A DNA stretch of 64,000 bases from Roseomonas sp. HF4 (GTDB taxonomy: Bacteria > Pseudomonadota > Alphaproteobacteria > Acetobacterales > Acetobacteraceae), in contig NZ_STGD01000016.1 of NCBI RefSeq assembly GCF_005222755.1, positions 1 through 64,000 on the forward strand, read 5' to 3'. The stretch's first letter is position 1; every line of letters starts with the position of its first letter. Position numbers and translations under genes: made by a program. The notes under the pieces are model-generated. The model did no database searches. It was given only the letters and a program-made list of their open reading frames with translations, and was not told the origin of the DNA. Shown piece after piece: positions 9,136 through 17,739 of this stretch.

Positions 9136-9254
9136 AGGAAGGCGGGGGGAGAAGGGAACTTCTCCCCCCGGACCCTCCTCAACCTTTTGGCAGGATGGGC
9201 GCCAGGTGCCAAAGAAGGGAGGGGGTTTGGGGGAGGTTCCCCTCCCCCGACCTT
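9136..9254 (-). repeat. Composite palindromic repeat, copy B (inverted)
   Basis: Read on the plus strand it starts with the tail hairpin at 9144-9169 (GGGGGGAGAAGGGAACTTCT then CCCCCC). Next come AACCTTTTGG and GGCGCCAGGTGCCAAAGAAG of the central arms. It ends with the head hairpin GGGGGAGGTTCCCCTCCCCC at 9229-9248. This is the reverse order of copies A, C, G, H and I. Confidence 0.85.
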
Positions 9255-9258
9255 CCCC

Positions 9259-10470
9259 TCACCGCGCCACCGCAAACCCCGCCATCGCTGCGTACCCGCC
9301 CGCGATCGCCGCCAGTTCCTCGCGCGTGATCACATCCTCCAGCCGCGCGAAGCCCTCGGGCGCGCGTTCCGAGACCACGTCCACCACGCGCTCCGGCCCG
9401 CCGAGCCGGTTGCTGCGCACGATCTCGGCCGTCTTCGGCAGGCGTTCCGCCTCGTAGGCGGCCAGCGCCTCGGCCGGCGGGCGCGCGGCCAGCATCCCGG
9501 CCAGGCAGCGCGCATCGAGCACCGCCTGGGACGCGCCGTTCGAGCCCACCGGATACATCGGGTGCGCCGCATCGCCGAGCAGCGTGACCCGCCCGCGCGT
9601 CCAGGTCGGCAGCGGGTCGCGGTCGCACATCGGGTATTCCCAGAATTCGGGCGTGGCGCGCACCAGCGCCGCGACATCCAGGAAGGGAATGCGGAAGCGC
9701 GCGACATGGGGCAGCACCTCCTCGAGCCGCCCGGGGCGCGACCAGTCCTGCCGCCGCGGCGGCGGCTTCGCGGCATCGCCGATCCGCGCGCAGACAACCC
9801 AGTTGGTCAGCCGCGTCCCCGGCCGCGATCCCTGCGCGATCGGGTAGAGCACCAGCTTCTCGGCCATGTCGCCGGCGACGATCATGGTGTCGCCGCCCTC
9901 GAATTCCGGCCACTCGACGGCGCCCCGCCACATCTGGATGCCGTTCCAGCGGATGCCCCCGTCCTTCGGATAGAGCCGCGCGCGCAGGACCGAATGGATG
10001 CCGTCGGCGCCGACCAGCACGGCGCCGCGCGCGGTGCTGCCATCCGCGAAGCGGGCCGTGACGCCCGAGCGGTCCTGGCGGAACCCCGCGAGCCGCGCGC
10101 CGGTGACGAGGCTGCCGCGCGGCAGCCGCTCCCGCACCGCCTGCCACAGCACCTGGTGCAGGCGCCCGCGATGGATCGAGAATTGCGGCACCTCGTGCCC
10201 CGCCCAGGTGCCGCGCGGCTCCGACCAGATCTCCTGGCCGAAGCGATTGAGGTAGCGCAGGTCCCGCGTGCGCACAGCCACCGCATCGAGCGCCGGCAGA
10301 AGGCCGAGCGCCGCCAGTTCCCGGATCGCATGCGGCAGCGTGTTGATGCCGACGCCGAGCGGCGCAACGCGCGCCGCCGCCTCGAACACCGTGCAGCCGA
10401 TGCCCCGTTCCTGCAGCGAGAGCGCGAGCGTGAGGCCACCCACGCCGCCGCCCGCGATCAGCACATGCAT
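9259..10470 (-). CDS. FAD-dependent aromatic-type monooxygenase
   Basis: A 403-residue flavoprotein of the group A hydroxylase family (3-hydroxybenzoate 6-hydroxylase/salicylate hydroxylase type). It has an N-terminal Rossmann motif HVLIAGGGVGGLTLALSLQ, the mid-protein GADGIHSVLRARL, and the second FAD motif VTLLGDAAHPMYPVGSNGA. The natural substrate is unknown. Start ATG 10470 is preferred over ATG 10479 because GAGGGG lies 9 bases upstream and the Rossmann strand then starts at once. It begins 13 bp after a small membrane-peptide gene on the same strand, so the two are probably one transcript. Confidence 0.88.
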   Translation of the reverse strand: MHVLIAGGGVGGLTLALSLQERGIGCTVFEAAARVAPLGVGINTLPHAIRELAALGLLPALDAVAVRTRDLRYLNRFGQEIWSEPRGTWAGHEVPQFSIHRGRLHQVLWQAVRERLPRGSLVTGARLAGFRQDRSGVTARFADGSTARGAVLVGADGIHSVLRARLYPKDGGIRWNGIQMWRGAVEWPEFEGGDTMIVAGDMAEKLVLYPIAQGSRPGTRLTNWVVCARIGDAAKPPPRRQDWSRPGRLEEVLPHVARFRIPFLDVAALVRATPEFWEYPMCDRDPLPTWTRGRVTLLGDAAHPMYPVGSNGASQAVLDARCLAGMLAARPPAEALAAYEAERLPKTAEIVRSNRLGGPERVVDVVSERAPEGFARLEDVITREELAAIAGGYAAMAGFAVAR

Positions 10471-10483
10471 GGCGGGCATCCCC

Positions 10484-10657
10484 TCAGGTCTCGTCGTCGT
10501 CGGGCGGCGGCGGGGGCGCTTCCTCGGGCCAGGCCGCGCGGTCCCTGGCCCGGCGGCGCGCGGCGCAGGCCAGGACCGCCGCCCCGGCCGCGGCGGTCGT
10601 CGCCGCGCCCAGCAGCGCCATCCCGACCATGCCGGCCGCCACTGCACGGAGGATCAT
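10484..10657 (-). CDS. Small membrane peptide, 57 residues, unknown function
   Basis: A short frame with a near-ideal ribosome-binding site (GGAAAGGAG, 7 bases before ATG 10657). It encodes a glycine/alanine-rich hydrophobic helix (about residues 8-32, GMVGMALLGAATTAAAG), then a basic patch RRRARDR, then an acidic proline-rich tail PEEAPPPPPDDDET. The pattern suggests a single-pass membrane peptide with a cytosolic charged tail. It ends 13 bp before the monooxygenase start, which implies co-expression. No family is recognised. The strong ribosome-binding site and spacing are the main grounds for calling it a gene. Confidence 0.6.
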   Translation of the reverse strand: MILRAVAAGMVGMALLGAATTAAAGAAVLACAARRRARDRAAWPEEAPPPPPDDDET

Positions 10658-10793
10658 GGCAAGGCTCCTTTCCCGTCACGGGAGAATGATGTCACGCAAT
10701 GCACGCGATGCTGGCATCGCGCGCCCGCCGGCCGATAGGCTGCGCCGCCGGGCTGCCCACTGCTGTAGCGCCGACCAAACGGAGGAACCAGCC

Positions 10794-11795
10794 ATGACCA
10801 TCGCACGCCGCGCCCTGCTGGGCGCGGGGATTGCCGCCGCGGGCCTCGCGACGGGCACGCTGCCCCCGTCCCGGGCCCATGCCGCCGCCCCCATGATCGG
10901 CCGCGGCGCGCCCGCCTGGTACCGGTTCCGCTTCGGGGACTACGAGGTGACCGTGGTGTCCGACGGCGCGCTGCCGCTCGGCAAGGCGGAGGACGCCTTC
11001 GTCGGCGCCGGGCCGGGCGAGGTGAACGCCATGCTGCGCGCCGCGATGCTCGACCCCGCCAATGCGGTGCTGGAGCAGAACGCGGTGATCGTGAACACCG
11101 GCCGCCACCTGGTGCTGTTCGACACCGGCATGGGCGACAGCATGGGCGAGGCCAGCCGGATGTTCGGGCCCACCACCGGCCGCCTGCTGCGCAACATGCG
11201 CGCCGCGGGCATCGAGCCGGCGCAGATCGACATGGTCGTGCTCTCCCACGCCCATTGCGACCATTGCTGGGCGCTGGTGGACGCGCAGGGCAACCGCAAC
11301 TTCCCCAATGCCCAGGTGGCGATCGCCGAGGCCGACCTGAAGTACTGGACGGATGACGCGAACATCCGTGGCCCCGCCTTCATGGAGCCCTTCATCCGCG
11401 GCGCGCAGAAGAACCTCGCCGCCTATCGCGACCGCATGGTGATGGTGCAGGACGGCCAGCCCGTGGTGCCGGGGATCACCGCCATCTCCGCACCCGGGCA
11501 TACGGTCGGGCACACCGTCTATGCCATCGCCTCGGGCCCCAGGGTCATGGTCTATACCGGCGACCTCGCACACCATCACGTGCTGCTGCTGCGCCGGCCG
11601 ATGCTGGAATTCGCCTTCGACACGGACCCGAAGCAGTCTGCGCAGACGCGCGCGCGGATGCTCGACCGCTTCGCGACCGACCAGCCGCAGGTCCTGTCCT
11701 ATCATTTCCCCTGGCCGGGGCTCGGCAACGTGGTCAAGGAGGGCGAGGGCTTCGCCTGGCTGCCGGCGCCGATGGACGTGACCAGCCTCGGCTGA
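10794..11795 (+). CDS. Exported MBL-fold metallo-hydrolase
   Basis: A 333-residue metallo-beta-lactamase-fold enzyme. The N-terminus MTIARRALLGAGIAAAGLAT has a twin-arginine-like start and an AHA cleavage region, so export is likely. The metal site HAHCDH (HxHxDH) is near residue 155. Later ligands are APGHTVGHT, the bridging Asp in YTGDLAHH, and a C-terminal SYHFPWPG. The arrangement resembles lactonase-like members, but the substrate cannot be assigned. The start ATG 10794 follows GGAGGAA. A strong terminator hairpin lies 8 bp after its stop. Confidence 0.88.
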   Translation: MTIARRALLGAGIAAAGLATGTLPPSRAHAAAPMIGRGAPAWYRFRFGDYEVTVVSDGALPLGKAEDAFVGAGPGEVNAMLRAAMLDPANAVLEQNAVIVNTGRHLVLFDTGMGDSMGEASRMFGPTTGRLLRNMRAAGIEPAQIDMVVLSHAHCDHCWALVDAQGNRNFPNAQVAIAEADLKYWTDDANIRGPAFMEPFIRGAQKNLAAYRDRMVMVQDGQPVVPGITAISAPGHTVGHTVYAIASGPRVMVYTGDLAHHHVLLLRRPMLEFAFDTDPKQSAQTRARMLDRFATDQPQVLSYHFPWPGLGNVVKEGEGFAWLPAPMDVTSLG

Positions 11796-11802
11796 GGCCG
11801 GC

Positions 11803-11832
11803 GGGCGGCGCCCCGCGCGGGCGCCGCCCTTT
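11803..11832 (+). terminator. Intrinsic terminator after the MBL-fold gene
   Basis: A perfect 11-bp stem, GGGCGGCGCCC and GGGCGCCGCCC, closes a CGCGC loop and is followed by TTT. It lies just past the stop at 11795. Confidence 0.85.
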
Positions 11833-11889
11833 CCGGTTCCGTCATGACGCCGCCTGTGGCACCAACGCGGCGAAGGCCCGGAGGACCGC

Positions 11890-12573
11890 ATGCTGCTCTA
11901 CCGCGGATTGTCCAAGACCCGAGCCGACGCGATCGTCGGCGGCGCCGAGCAGATCGCCGCCACGAGCAACGGCGAATTCGGCAATGGCAGCTACTACTGG
12001 CGGGACGACCTGCCGGCCGGAATCATCTCGGCGCTGCAATACTACGGCCAGGCGGCGGGCGGCTGGGCGGTCATCTCCATCTCGGTCTCCCAGCTGGCGG
12101 TGCAGCAGCAGGGCATCACGGCGCCGGCGATGATGAGCTTCCGGCCCAATGCCAACCGCCCCTCCGACTACGGCACGGGCTACGACGCCGGCACCGACAC
12201 CACCATACGCAGCGTGACCGTGCCGCAATTCGGCGACGCCAGCGTCCGCATGAACTTCAATGAATTCCGCGAGATCAACGCCGACCCCGAGGGCCATGGC
12301 CTGACGGGGGAGAAGAACACCCTGACTTGGGGCAACTACGCCATCATCGCCGGGCCGACCGTCGCCTGCCCGACGGATGCGACGCTGACGCAGATCAAGT
12401 TCCAGGGCCAGGGACTCGCGCTGCTGAACGCAGCGCCGAAGGCGCTGGTCATCCACGGCCCGGCGTTGAACGACATCACCTACCAGCGCGTGCGAAGCTG
12501 GTCGCTCGAGGACCGCAAGCGGATCTACGAGGACAGGTTCGCCGGACGCGCCGAGGTGAACCTCGCGCTCTGA
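11890..12573 (+). CDS. Unknown 227-residue protein, weak ADP-ribosyltransferase-like pattern
   Basis: No family recognised with confidence. The N-terminus [15 protein letters not shown], then [17 protein letters not shown], an alanine/tyrosine-rich helix [12 protein letters not shown] and the strand WAVISISVS recall the fold order of ADP-ribosyltransferase-like proteins (an LYRG or LYHG strand, then GxFGxGxY, then a helix). An [12 protein letters not shown] segment near residue 125 could supply the acidic residue. There is no signal peptide or membrane segment. The start has GGAGG at a good distance. It stands alone between two terminators, with no obvious immunity partner. A toxin or tRNA/protein modifier is one possibility; an unrelated fold is another. 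Confidence 0.6.
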   Translation: MLLYRGLSKTRADAIVGGAEQIAATSNGEFGNGSYYWRDDLPAGIISALQYYGQAAGGWAVISISVSQLAVQQQGITAPAMMSFRPNANRPSDYGTGYDAGTDTTIRSVTVPQFGDASVRMNFNEFREINADPEGHGLTGEKNTLTWGNYAIIAGPTVACPTDATLTQIKFQGQGLALLNAAPKALVIHGPALNDITYQRVRSWSLEDRKRIYEDRFAGRAEVNLAL

Positions 12574-12582
12574 TGCGGCGGT

Positions 12583-12780
12583 TCAGCCCCGCGGCGCATC
12601 CCGGTCGGGCAGCGGCCGGAGCGCCCGGATGCGCTCGGCCAGGTCCGGCCGCCCGGCCTCGAGCGCCAGGAAGGCGGCCTCGTCGCGGGCGATCTCGTAG
12701 CCGAGGCGGTAGCCCTCCCCGGTCGCGACATCGAGGCTGCGGGCAAGGCGGGCGGCCACGCCGCGCGCTGCGTCCTTCAT
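12583..12780 (-). CDS. Small hypothetical protein, 65 residues
   Basis: A short helical, charged protein: [20 protein letters not shown], then [20 protein letters not shown] and [20 protein letters not shown] 12780 has GGGAG about 9 bases upstream. It is soluble by appearance and no family is recognised. It converges with the unknown gene ending at 12573. An in-frame ATG 66 bp further upstream is less likely. Call rests on the ribosome-binding site and a protein-like composition. Confidence 0.5.
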   Translation of the reverse strand: MKDAARGVAARLARSLDVATGEGYRLGYEIARDEAAFLALEAGRPDLAERIRALRPLPDRDAPRG

Positions 12781-12929
12781 GCAGGTCTGCTCCCGGTGAA
12801 ACGCTGCCATTCCGGGCTTTTTCGGCCCCCTGCGGGCTTGCCGCACCGGCGCCCCCGGTGCAAGGTCCGGCCGCGCCGGCCGGCCTGCAAGGGGTGGCCC
12901 GCTTCACGCACGCGCCACAGAGGACAGGC

Positions 12930-14147
12930 ATGGCCAAGATCAAGGTGAAGACCCCCGTCGTCGAGATGGACGGGGACGAGATGACCCGCATCATCTGGGG
13001 GTTCATCAAGGACAAGCTGATCCTCCCGTACCTCGACATCGACCTGAAGTACTACGACCTCGGCATCCAGAAGCGCGACGAGACGGACGACCAGATCACG
13101 GTCGACAGCGCCCATGCCACGAAGCAGTACGGCGTGGCCGTGAAGTGCGCGACCATCACCCCCGATGAGGCGCGCGTCGCAGAGTTCGGCCTCAAGAAGA
13201 TGTGGCGCAGCCCGAACGGCACCATCCGCAACATCCTCGACGGCACGATCTTCCGCGAGCCGATCATCTGCAAGAACGTCCCCCGCCTGGTGCCGCACTG
13301 GTCGAAGCCGATCGTGGTCGGCCGCCACGCCTATGGCGACATCTACCGCGCCGCCGAGACCAAGATCCCGGGTGCGGGCAAGGCCACGCTGACCTGGACA
13401 CCCGAGGGCGGCGGCGAGCCGATCGAGCTGGAAGTGACCAACTTCCCCGCCGGCGGCGGCGTGCTGATGGGCATGCACAACACCCGCAAGTCGATCGAGG
13501 GCTTCGCCCGCGCCAGCCTCAACTACGGCCTGGCCCGCGGCTACTCGGTCTACTTCAGCCACAAGAACACGATCCTCAAGGCCTATGACGGCGAGTTCAA
13601 GGACATCTTCAAGAAGGTGTTCGACGCCGAATTCGCCGACAAGTTCAAGGCCAAGGGCCTGACCTACGAGGACCGCCTGATCGACGACATGGTGGCCTGC
13701 GCGCTGAAGTGGGAAGGCGGCTATGTCTGGGCCTGCAAGAACTACGACGGCGACGTGCAGTCCGACATCGTGGCGCAGGGCTTCGGCTCGCTCGGCCTGA
13801 TGACCTCCGTGCTGCTGTCCCCCGACGGCCAGACCGTTGAATCCGAGGCCGCACACGGCACCGTCACCCGCCACTACCGCGAGCACCAGAAGGGCCGCGA
13901 GACCTCGACCAACCCGATCGCGTCGATCTTCGCCTGGACGCGCGGGCTCGCCTATCGCGGCCGCTTCGACGGCACGCCGGACGTGACCGCCTTCGCCGAG
14001 ACGCTCGAGAAGGTCTGCATCGACACGGTCGAGAGCGGTCACATGACGAAGGACCTCGCGGTCCTGATCGGGAAGGACCAGCCCTGGCTCAATACCCAGG
14101 CCTTCCTGGCCAAGCTGGACGAGAACCTGAAGAAGGCGATGGCCTGA
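12930..14147 (+). CDS. icd: NADP-dependent isocitrate dehydrogenase
   Basis: A 405-residue homodimeric NADP-IDH of the eukaryote-like type common in alphaproteobacteria; it converts isocitrate to 2-oxoglutarate in the TCA cycle. Visible: [20 protein letters not shown], the substrate loop [19 protein letters not shown], the catalytic Tyr/Lys region [40 protein letters not shown] with the metal-binding aspartates, and [16 protein letters not shown] with [16 protein letters not shown]. Start ATG 12930 follows GAGGAC. A strong terminator follows, so it is probably monocistronic. Confidence 0.97.
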   Translation: MAKIKVKTPVVEMDGDEMTRIIWGFIKDKLILPYLDIDLKYYDLGIQKRDETDDQITVDSAHATKQYGVAVKCATITPDEARVAEFGLKKMWRSPNGTIRNILDGTIFREPIICKNVPRLVPHWSKPIVVGRHAYGDIYRAAETKIPGAGKATLTWTPEGGGEPIELEVTNFPAGGGVLMGMHNTRKSIEGFARASLNYGLARGYSVYFSHKNTILKAYDGEFKDIFKKVFDAEFADKFKAKGLTYEDRLIDDMVACALKWEGGYVWACKNYDGDVQSDIVAQGFGSLGLMTSVLLSPDGQTVESEAAHGTVTRHYREHQKGRETSTNPIASIFAWTRGLAYRGRFDGTPDVTAFAETLEKVCIDTVESGHMTKDLAVLIGKDQPWLNTQAFLAKLDENLKKAMA

Positions 14148-14174
14148 CCGGCACACCGGCCGCGCGGGCTGCAA

Positions 14175-14203
14175 GGGCGGCGGGGACGACCCCGCCGCCC
14201 TTT
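14175..14203 (+). terminator. Intrinsic terminator after icd
   Basis: GGGCGGCGGGG pairs perfectly with CCCCGCCGCCC across an ACGA loop and is followed by TTT, 27 bp after the icd stop. Confidence 0.9.
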
Positions 14204-14286
14204 GCGCATACGGTGTGATCCGGGTTGCTGGCCGCGACGTCAGGCTCGTTCCAGCCTTGCATCCCCGATCAGCCGCGGAGCCAGCC

Positions 14287-15360
14287 ATGCAGACCGATGC
14301 GGACCGCACACCCCAGCCCGAGCAGCGACCCGCGCTCGAGCTCCGGAAACTGGCAGCGGAAGTCGACAAACTCGCGGCCGAGGTGCCGAAGCTACGCAAC
14401 GACAACCGGCTGCTGAACCGCCACGCCGGCGCCTTCGTCTCGGTCGCCGCCGTGCTGGTCGGCGGCGCGACCCTGGCCAACACCTATTTCGTGCAACGCG
14501 AGCAGGCCCGCCGCACCGAGATCGAGCGCACGGAGAATACCCGCCGCGCCGCCGCCGCGGCCCAGGAGCAGCAGCGGCGCGAGGAAGCCGAGCAGCGCCG
14601 CCTGGCCGCCGAGCGGAGCATCCGCTGCGTCGAACTCGGCATGCGCATCGTGGGCTTCACGCGCGAGCAGATCCAGGCGGTGGGCGCGGCACGTGACCGC
14701 GCCTCGGTCGAACTGATCGCGAATACCGTCATCGCCCTCTTTCCACCGGCCGAGGCGGCGGCGATCCTGCGCGCCATGCGCCACGACCTGCCGTCCGCCG
14801 TCATGGACGAACCCGCCGTCCAAAATGCCTGGCGCGAGATGCTGGACCAGCTGGAGGACAGCGCGCCGGCCGGCTGCGAGCGCTCGCCCGACCTTCGCAT
14901 CGCGCTGCCGGCGCCGCGCGGCGCCGTCGTGGCCGCCGCCCCAGCCTCGCCGGCCGCCCCGCCCCGCCCGGCCGAGGGCTGCCCCGCCCTCCCCGCGCCC
15001 GTCGCGAATGCCGAACGCCTGACGGTCTTCGCCCAGGTCGTGCAGGAACCGGACCGGCCGCTGGCCCGACGCATCCTCGACCGCGCCAATGCCGTGGACC
15101 AGGACTTCAGCCGCGCGCCGATCGAGAACGTGAATGCCCGCAACCCCGCCGCCCAGGCGGCCGAGGTGCGCTACTACCGCACCGGCCAACAGGAGGAAGC
15201 GGAGCGCCTGGTCGGCGTGATCCGCCACGCCGCCTGCCTGGAAGGCCTCGGTGGCCCGCTGTCGGCGCTGCGCGCCGTCTTCATCGGCGACCGCTTCCGC
15301 AACCTGCCGGCGGGGCGGATCGAGCTCTGGTTCCCACGCCTGGCCGCCCCGCCCGCCTGA
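14287..15360 (+). CDS. Hypothetical membrane-anchored coiled-coil protein
   Basis: A 357-residue protein without a recognised family. Residues about 15-40 are charged and heptad-like (LRKLAAEVDKLAAEVPKLRN). A single transmembrane helix follows (SVAAVLVGGATLANTYFV, about 51-68), then a long Glu/Arg/Gln coiled coil (EQARRTEIERTENTRRAAAA onward). An alpha-helical domain, a proline/alanine linker near residue 220, and a C-terminal domain with AEVRYYRTGQQEEAERLVG complete it. Such a design fits a membrane-tethered sensor or scaffold, but no function is assigned. ATG 14287 is chosen over GTG 14215. It is 9 bp from the DUF599 gene, so the two form a likely operon. Confidence 0.7.
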   Translation: MQTDADRTPQPEQRPALELRKLAAEVDKLAAEVPKLRNDNRLLNRHAGAFVSVAAVLVGGATLANTYFVQREQARRTEIERTENTRRAAAAAQEQQRREEAEQRRLAAERSIRCVELGMRIVGFTREQIQAVGAARDRASVELIANTVIALFPPAEAAAILRAMRHDLPSAVMDEPAVQNAWREMLDQLEDSAPAGCERSPDLRIALPAPRGAVVAAAPASPAAPPRPAEGCPALPAPVANAERLTVFAQVVQEPDRPLARRILDRANAVDQDFSRAPIENVNARNPAAQAAEVRYYRTGQQEEAERLVGVIRHAACLEGLGGPLSALRAVFIGDRFRNLPAGRIELWFPRLAAPPA

Positions 15361-15369
15361 CCGGGACCA

Positions 15370-16038
15370 ATGCCGCCCTTCACCCTGCTCGACGCGATCG
15401 CGCTCGCGGTCTTCGTGCTGTGCTGGCTCGCCTATGCGCTGCTGGTCGACCGCATCCCGTCCATCCGCGCGCGCAGCGTCATCGCCGCGATGGACGAGCA
15501 CCGCCGCCGCTGGATGCTCGCCGCCCTGCCGCGGGAAAACCGCATCGCCGACATCGCGGCGATCGGCAACCTGATGTCCTCGGTCTCCTTCCTCGCGACC
15601 AGCTCCATCCTGATCCTGGGCGGACTGGTCGCGATGATGGCGGCACCTGACCTCGGCCGGCGCGTCGTCGCCGCCTTCCCATGGTCCACCGTGCCGGACG
15701 ACGCGATGTGGGAGGTGAAGATCGGCCTGCTGCTGCTGATCTTCGTCAACGCCTTCTTCGAGCTGACCTGGGCGCTGCGGCAGTTCAACTACACCTCGAC
15801 GCTGGTCATGGCGATGCCGCGCGACGAGGCGGCGACGGCGCAGGCCGAAGCCGCGGTGCGCCTTGCCAACCGTGGCGCGCAGCACTTCAACACGGGGCTG
15901 CGCTCCTACTATTTCGGGCTCGCGGCGCTCGCGTGGATCGTGCATCCGCTGGCGCTGGTCGCGGCCAGCCTGCTGGTGCTGCGGGAGTTGCACCGGCGCG
16001 AGTTCAGATCGGCGGCGCGCGACGCGCTCGTGCCGTAG
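15370..16038 (+). CDS. DUF599 family membrane protein
   Basis: A 222-residue integral membrane protein of the DUF599 family. It has an N-terminal helix (DAIALAVFVLCWLAYALLV), two central helices (SVSFLATSSILILGGLVAMM and KIGLLLLIFVNAFFELTWAL), and a C-terminal helix. Family landmarks are RENRIADIAAIGNLMSSVSF and LRQFNYTSTLVMAMP. The function is not established. It lies 9 bp after the coiled-coil membrane gene and ends 4 bp from the convergent secreted-protein gene. Confidence 0.85.
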   Translation: MPPFTLLDAIALAVFVLCWLAYALLVDRIPSIRARSVIAAMDEHRRRWMLAALPRENRIADIAAIGNLMSSVSFLATSSILILGGLVAMMAAPDLGRRVVAAFPWSTVPDDAMWEVKIGLLLLIFVNAFFELTWALRQFNYTSTLVMAMPRDEAATAQAEAAVRLANRGAQHFNTGLRSYYFGLAALAWIVHPLALVAASLLVLRELHRREFRSAARDALVP

Positions 16039-16042
16039 CGCG

Positions 16043-16657
16043 TCAGGGCACCCCGAGCCGCCGCCCCGGCACCTGCCCGACCGCGAGCCCGCAGGCCGCG
16101 CGCACCGTGGCCGCCGGCGGCTCCTCGGCGATGGCGAGGCCCTCGCAGGCCAGCGCCCGGCTGAAGCCTTCCTGCCGCTCGACCGCGAAGGCTTCCCGCA
16201 GCGCGCCCTCGGCCGAGAAGCGATGCCACGTCAGGCTCGACGCGCAGCAGCCGTTCCGTCCGAGCGCCACCAGCATCCCGCCGCGATCGCGCGAGAAGCC
16301 GAGGCCGCTCACCTCCCCCGCGCGGACGAAGCGCGCCTCGGCCGGGCGCATCAGCCAGACCTCCCAGGCGGTGTTCGCATTGCCGCCGATCACCGGCACC
16401 CAGAGGTCCGGCGCGCCGTCGCCATCCGCATCGGCGAGCCGGGGCAGCACCTCGGGCAGGTCGGACTGCACCTCGATCCGCTGGCTTTCCATGCCGCCTT
16501 CCAGCACCAGGATGCGCCAGTGGTCCTGCCCGTGCTCGGCGCGCAGCGTCAGCGGCGTCATGTTCTGCCGCGCGGCGGTAAGCGTCGCGCGCCGCGCCTC
16601 CGCCGCCGGCCAGGCCAGGCCCGCCAGCAACAGGGCGCCGAGGATCACCCGCCTCAT
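16043..16657 (-). CDS. Hypothetical secreted protein with a calcium-loop-like motif
   Basis: A 204-residue protein with a signal peptide ([20 protein letters not shown]). Most of the mature part looks like beta strands. LADADGDGAPDLWVPVIGG, about residues 74-92, resembles the DxDxDG calcium loop of FG-GAP/VCBS-type repeats. Two adjacent cysteines (NGCCASS) and two later ones could form disulfides in the periplasm. No family is assigned. Its ATG overlaps the stop of the P1-peptidase gene (ATGA), making it the third gene of an alaS transcript. Confidence 0.65.
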   Translation of the reverse strand: MRRVILGALLLAGLAWPAAEARRATLTAARQNMTPLTLRAEHGQDHWRILVLEGGMESQRIEVQSDLPEVLPRLADADGDGAPDLWVPVIGGNANTAWEVWLMRPAEARFVRAGEVSGLGFSRDRGGMLVALGRNGCCASSLTWHRFSAEGALREAFAVERQEGFSRALACEGLAIAEEPPAATVRAACGLAVGQVPGRRLGVP

Positions 16658-17739
16658 CGCCCGTGCCGCGCCAGCACGGCGCGCAGCGCGTCGAGGTCGA
16701 TCGCCTCCCCCGTCGCGCGCCGGCCCGTGCGTCCGTCGCGCCCGATGATGGTCGTCGCCATGGTCAGCGCGTTCAGCACCGCCTCCTCCACCGCCTCGGC
16801 CGCCGCGACGAAGAGCGGCGACATGCGCTCGTTCGGCCACTCGGCCAGGATCGCCTGGTGCGCGCGGCGCTCGGCCGTGCGGCGCACGCCGGGATGGGTG
16901 GCGAAGGCCAGCGCATAGTCGCCCGATCCGTCGCTGAAGGCCGCCCCCGTGCGCGCCAGCCCCGCCATCGCGCGCGTCGCGAGGCGCGAGAGGTTGCGGT
17001 CCGACAGCGGCGCATCCGTCGCCATCACCACCATCACCGAGCCGTCGGCGTCGCCGCGGTCGGTGTGCTCCTTCAGGTACCAACGGCCGAGCGCCCGCCC
17101 GACCGGGATGCCGTCCATGACCAGCGCGCCACCGTAATTGGCCTGCACCAGCGCGCCCAGCGTCCAGCCGCCAAGCGCCGCGGGCAGCACGCGCGACGCG
17201 GTGCCGATGCCGCCCTTGAAGCCGAAGGCCATGGTGCCGGTGCCGGCGCCGACGCTGCCCTCCGCGACCGCGCCATCCGCCGCACCGTCGAGCGCCGCCA
17301 GCACATGCGCGGCCGTCACGCCGCGCGCGCGGATGTCGTTCAGCCGCCCGTCATTGGTCTCGCCCACCAGGGCGTTGACGCTGACCGCCCCGGGGTTGCG
17401 CGCCAGCGTCCAGTCGACCAGCGCCTCCATCGCGCGGCCGACGGCCAGCGTGTTGGTCAGCACGATCGGCGTCTCGATCTCGCCCAGCTCGGCGACCTGC
17501 GTCGCGCCGGCCAGCTTGCCGTAGCCGTTCATGACGGCCAGCCCCGCCGGCGCGCGGTCCGTGAAGGGGTTGCCGGGATGGGGCAGGATGGCGGTGACGC
17601 CGCTGCGCGTTGCCTCCCCTTCGATGAGCGTGACATGGCCGACCCGGACGCCGGCCACGTCGGTGATGGCGTTCAGCGCGCCCGGGCGGAAGAGGCCCGG
17701 CGCCAGGCCGAGGTCGCGCGCGCGGGTCCGCCCGCTCAC
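16654..17739 (-). CDS. P1-family peptidase (DmpA/beta-aminopeptidase type)
   Basis: A 361-residue Ntn-like hydrolase of the DmpA/aminopeptidase family. These autocleave before a serine that becomes the nucleophile. The site is visible as [20 protein letters not shown] with Ser about 234. Other family blocks are [62 protein letters not shown] and [19 protein letters not shown]. Substrates range from D- or beta-amino-acid peptides to amides, so the role is open. It has no signal peptide. It overlaps alaS and the next gene by four bases each. Confidence 0.9.
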   Translation of the reverse strand: MSGRTRARDLGLAPGLFRPGALNAITDVAGVRVGHVTLIEGEATRSGVTAILPHPGNPFTDRAPAGLAVMNGYGKLAGATQVAELGEIETPIVLTNTLAVGRAMEALVDWTLARNPGAVSVNALVGETNDGRLNDIRARGVTAAHVLAALDGAADGAVAEGSVGAGTGTMAFGFKGGIGTASRVLPAALGGWTLGALVQANYGGALVMDGIPVGRALGRWYLKEHTDRGDADGSVMVVMATDAPLSDRNLSRLATRAMAGLARTGAAFSDGSGDYALAFATHPGVRRTAERRAHQAILAEWPNERMSPLFVAAAEAVEEAVLNALTMATTIIGRDGRTGRRATGEAIDLDALRAVLARHGR

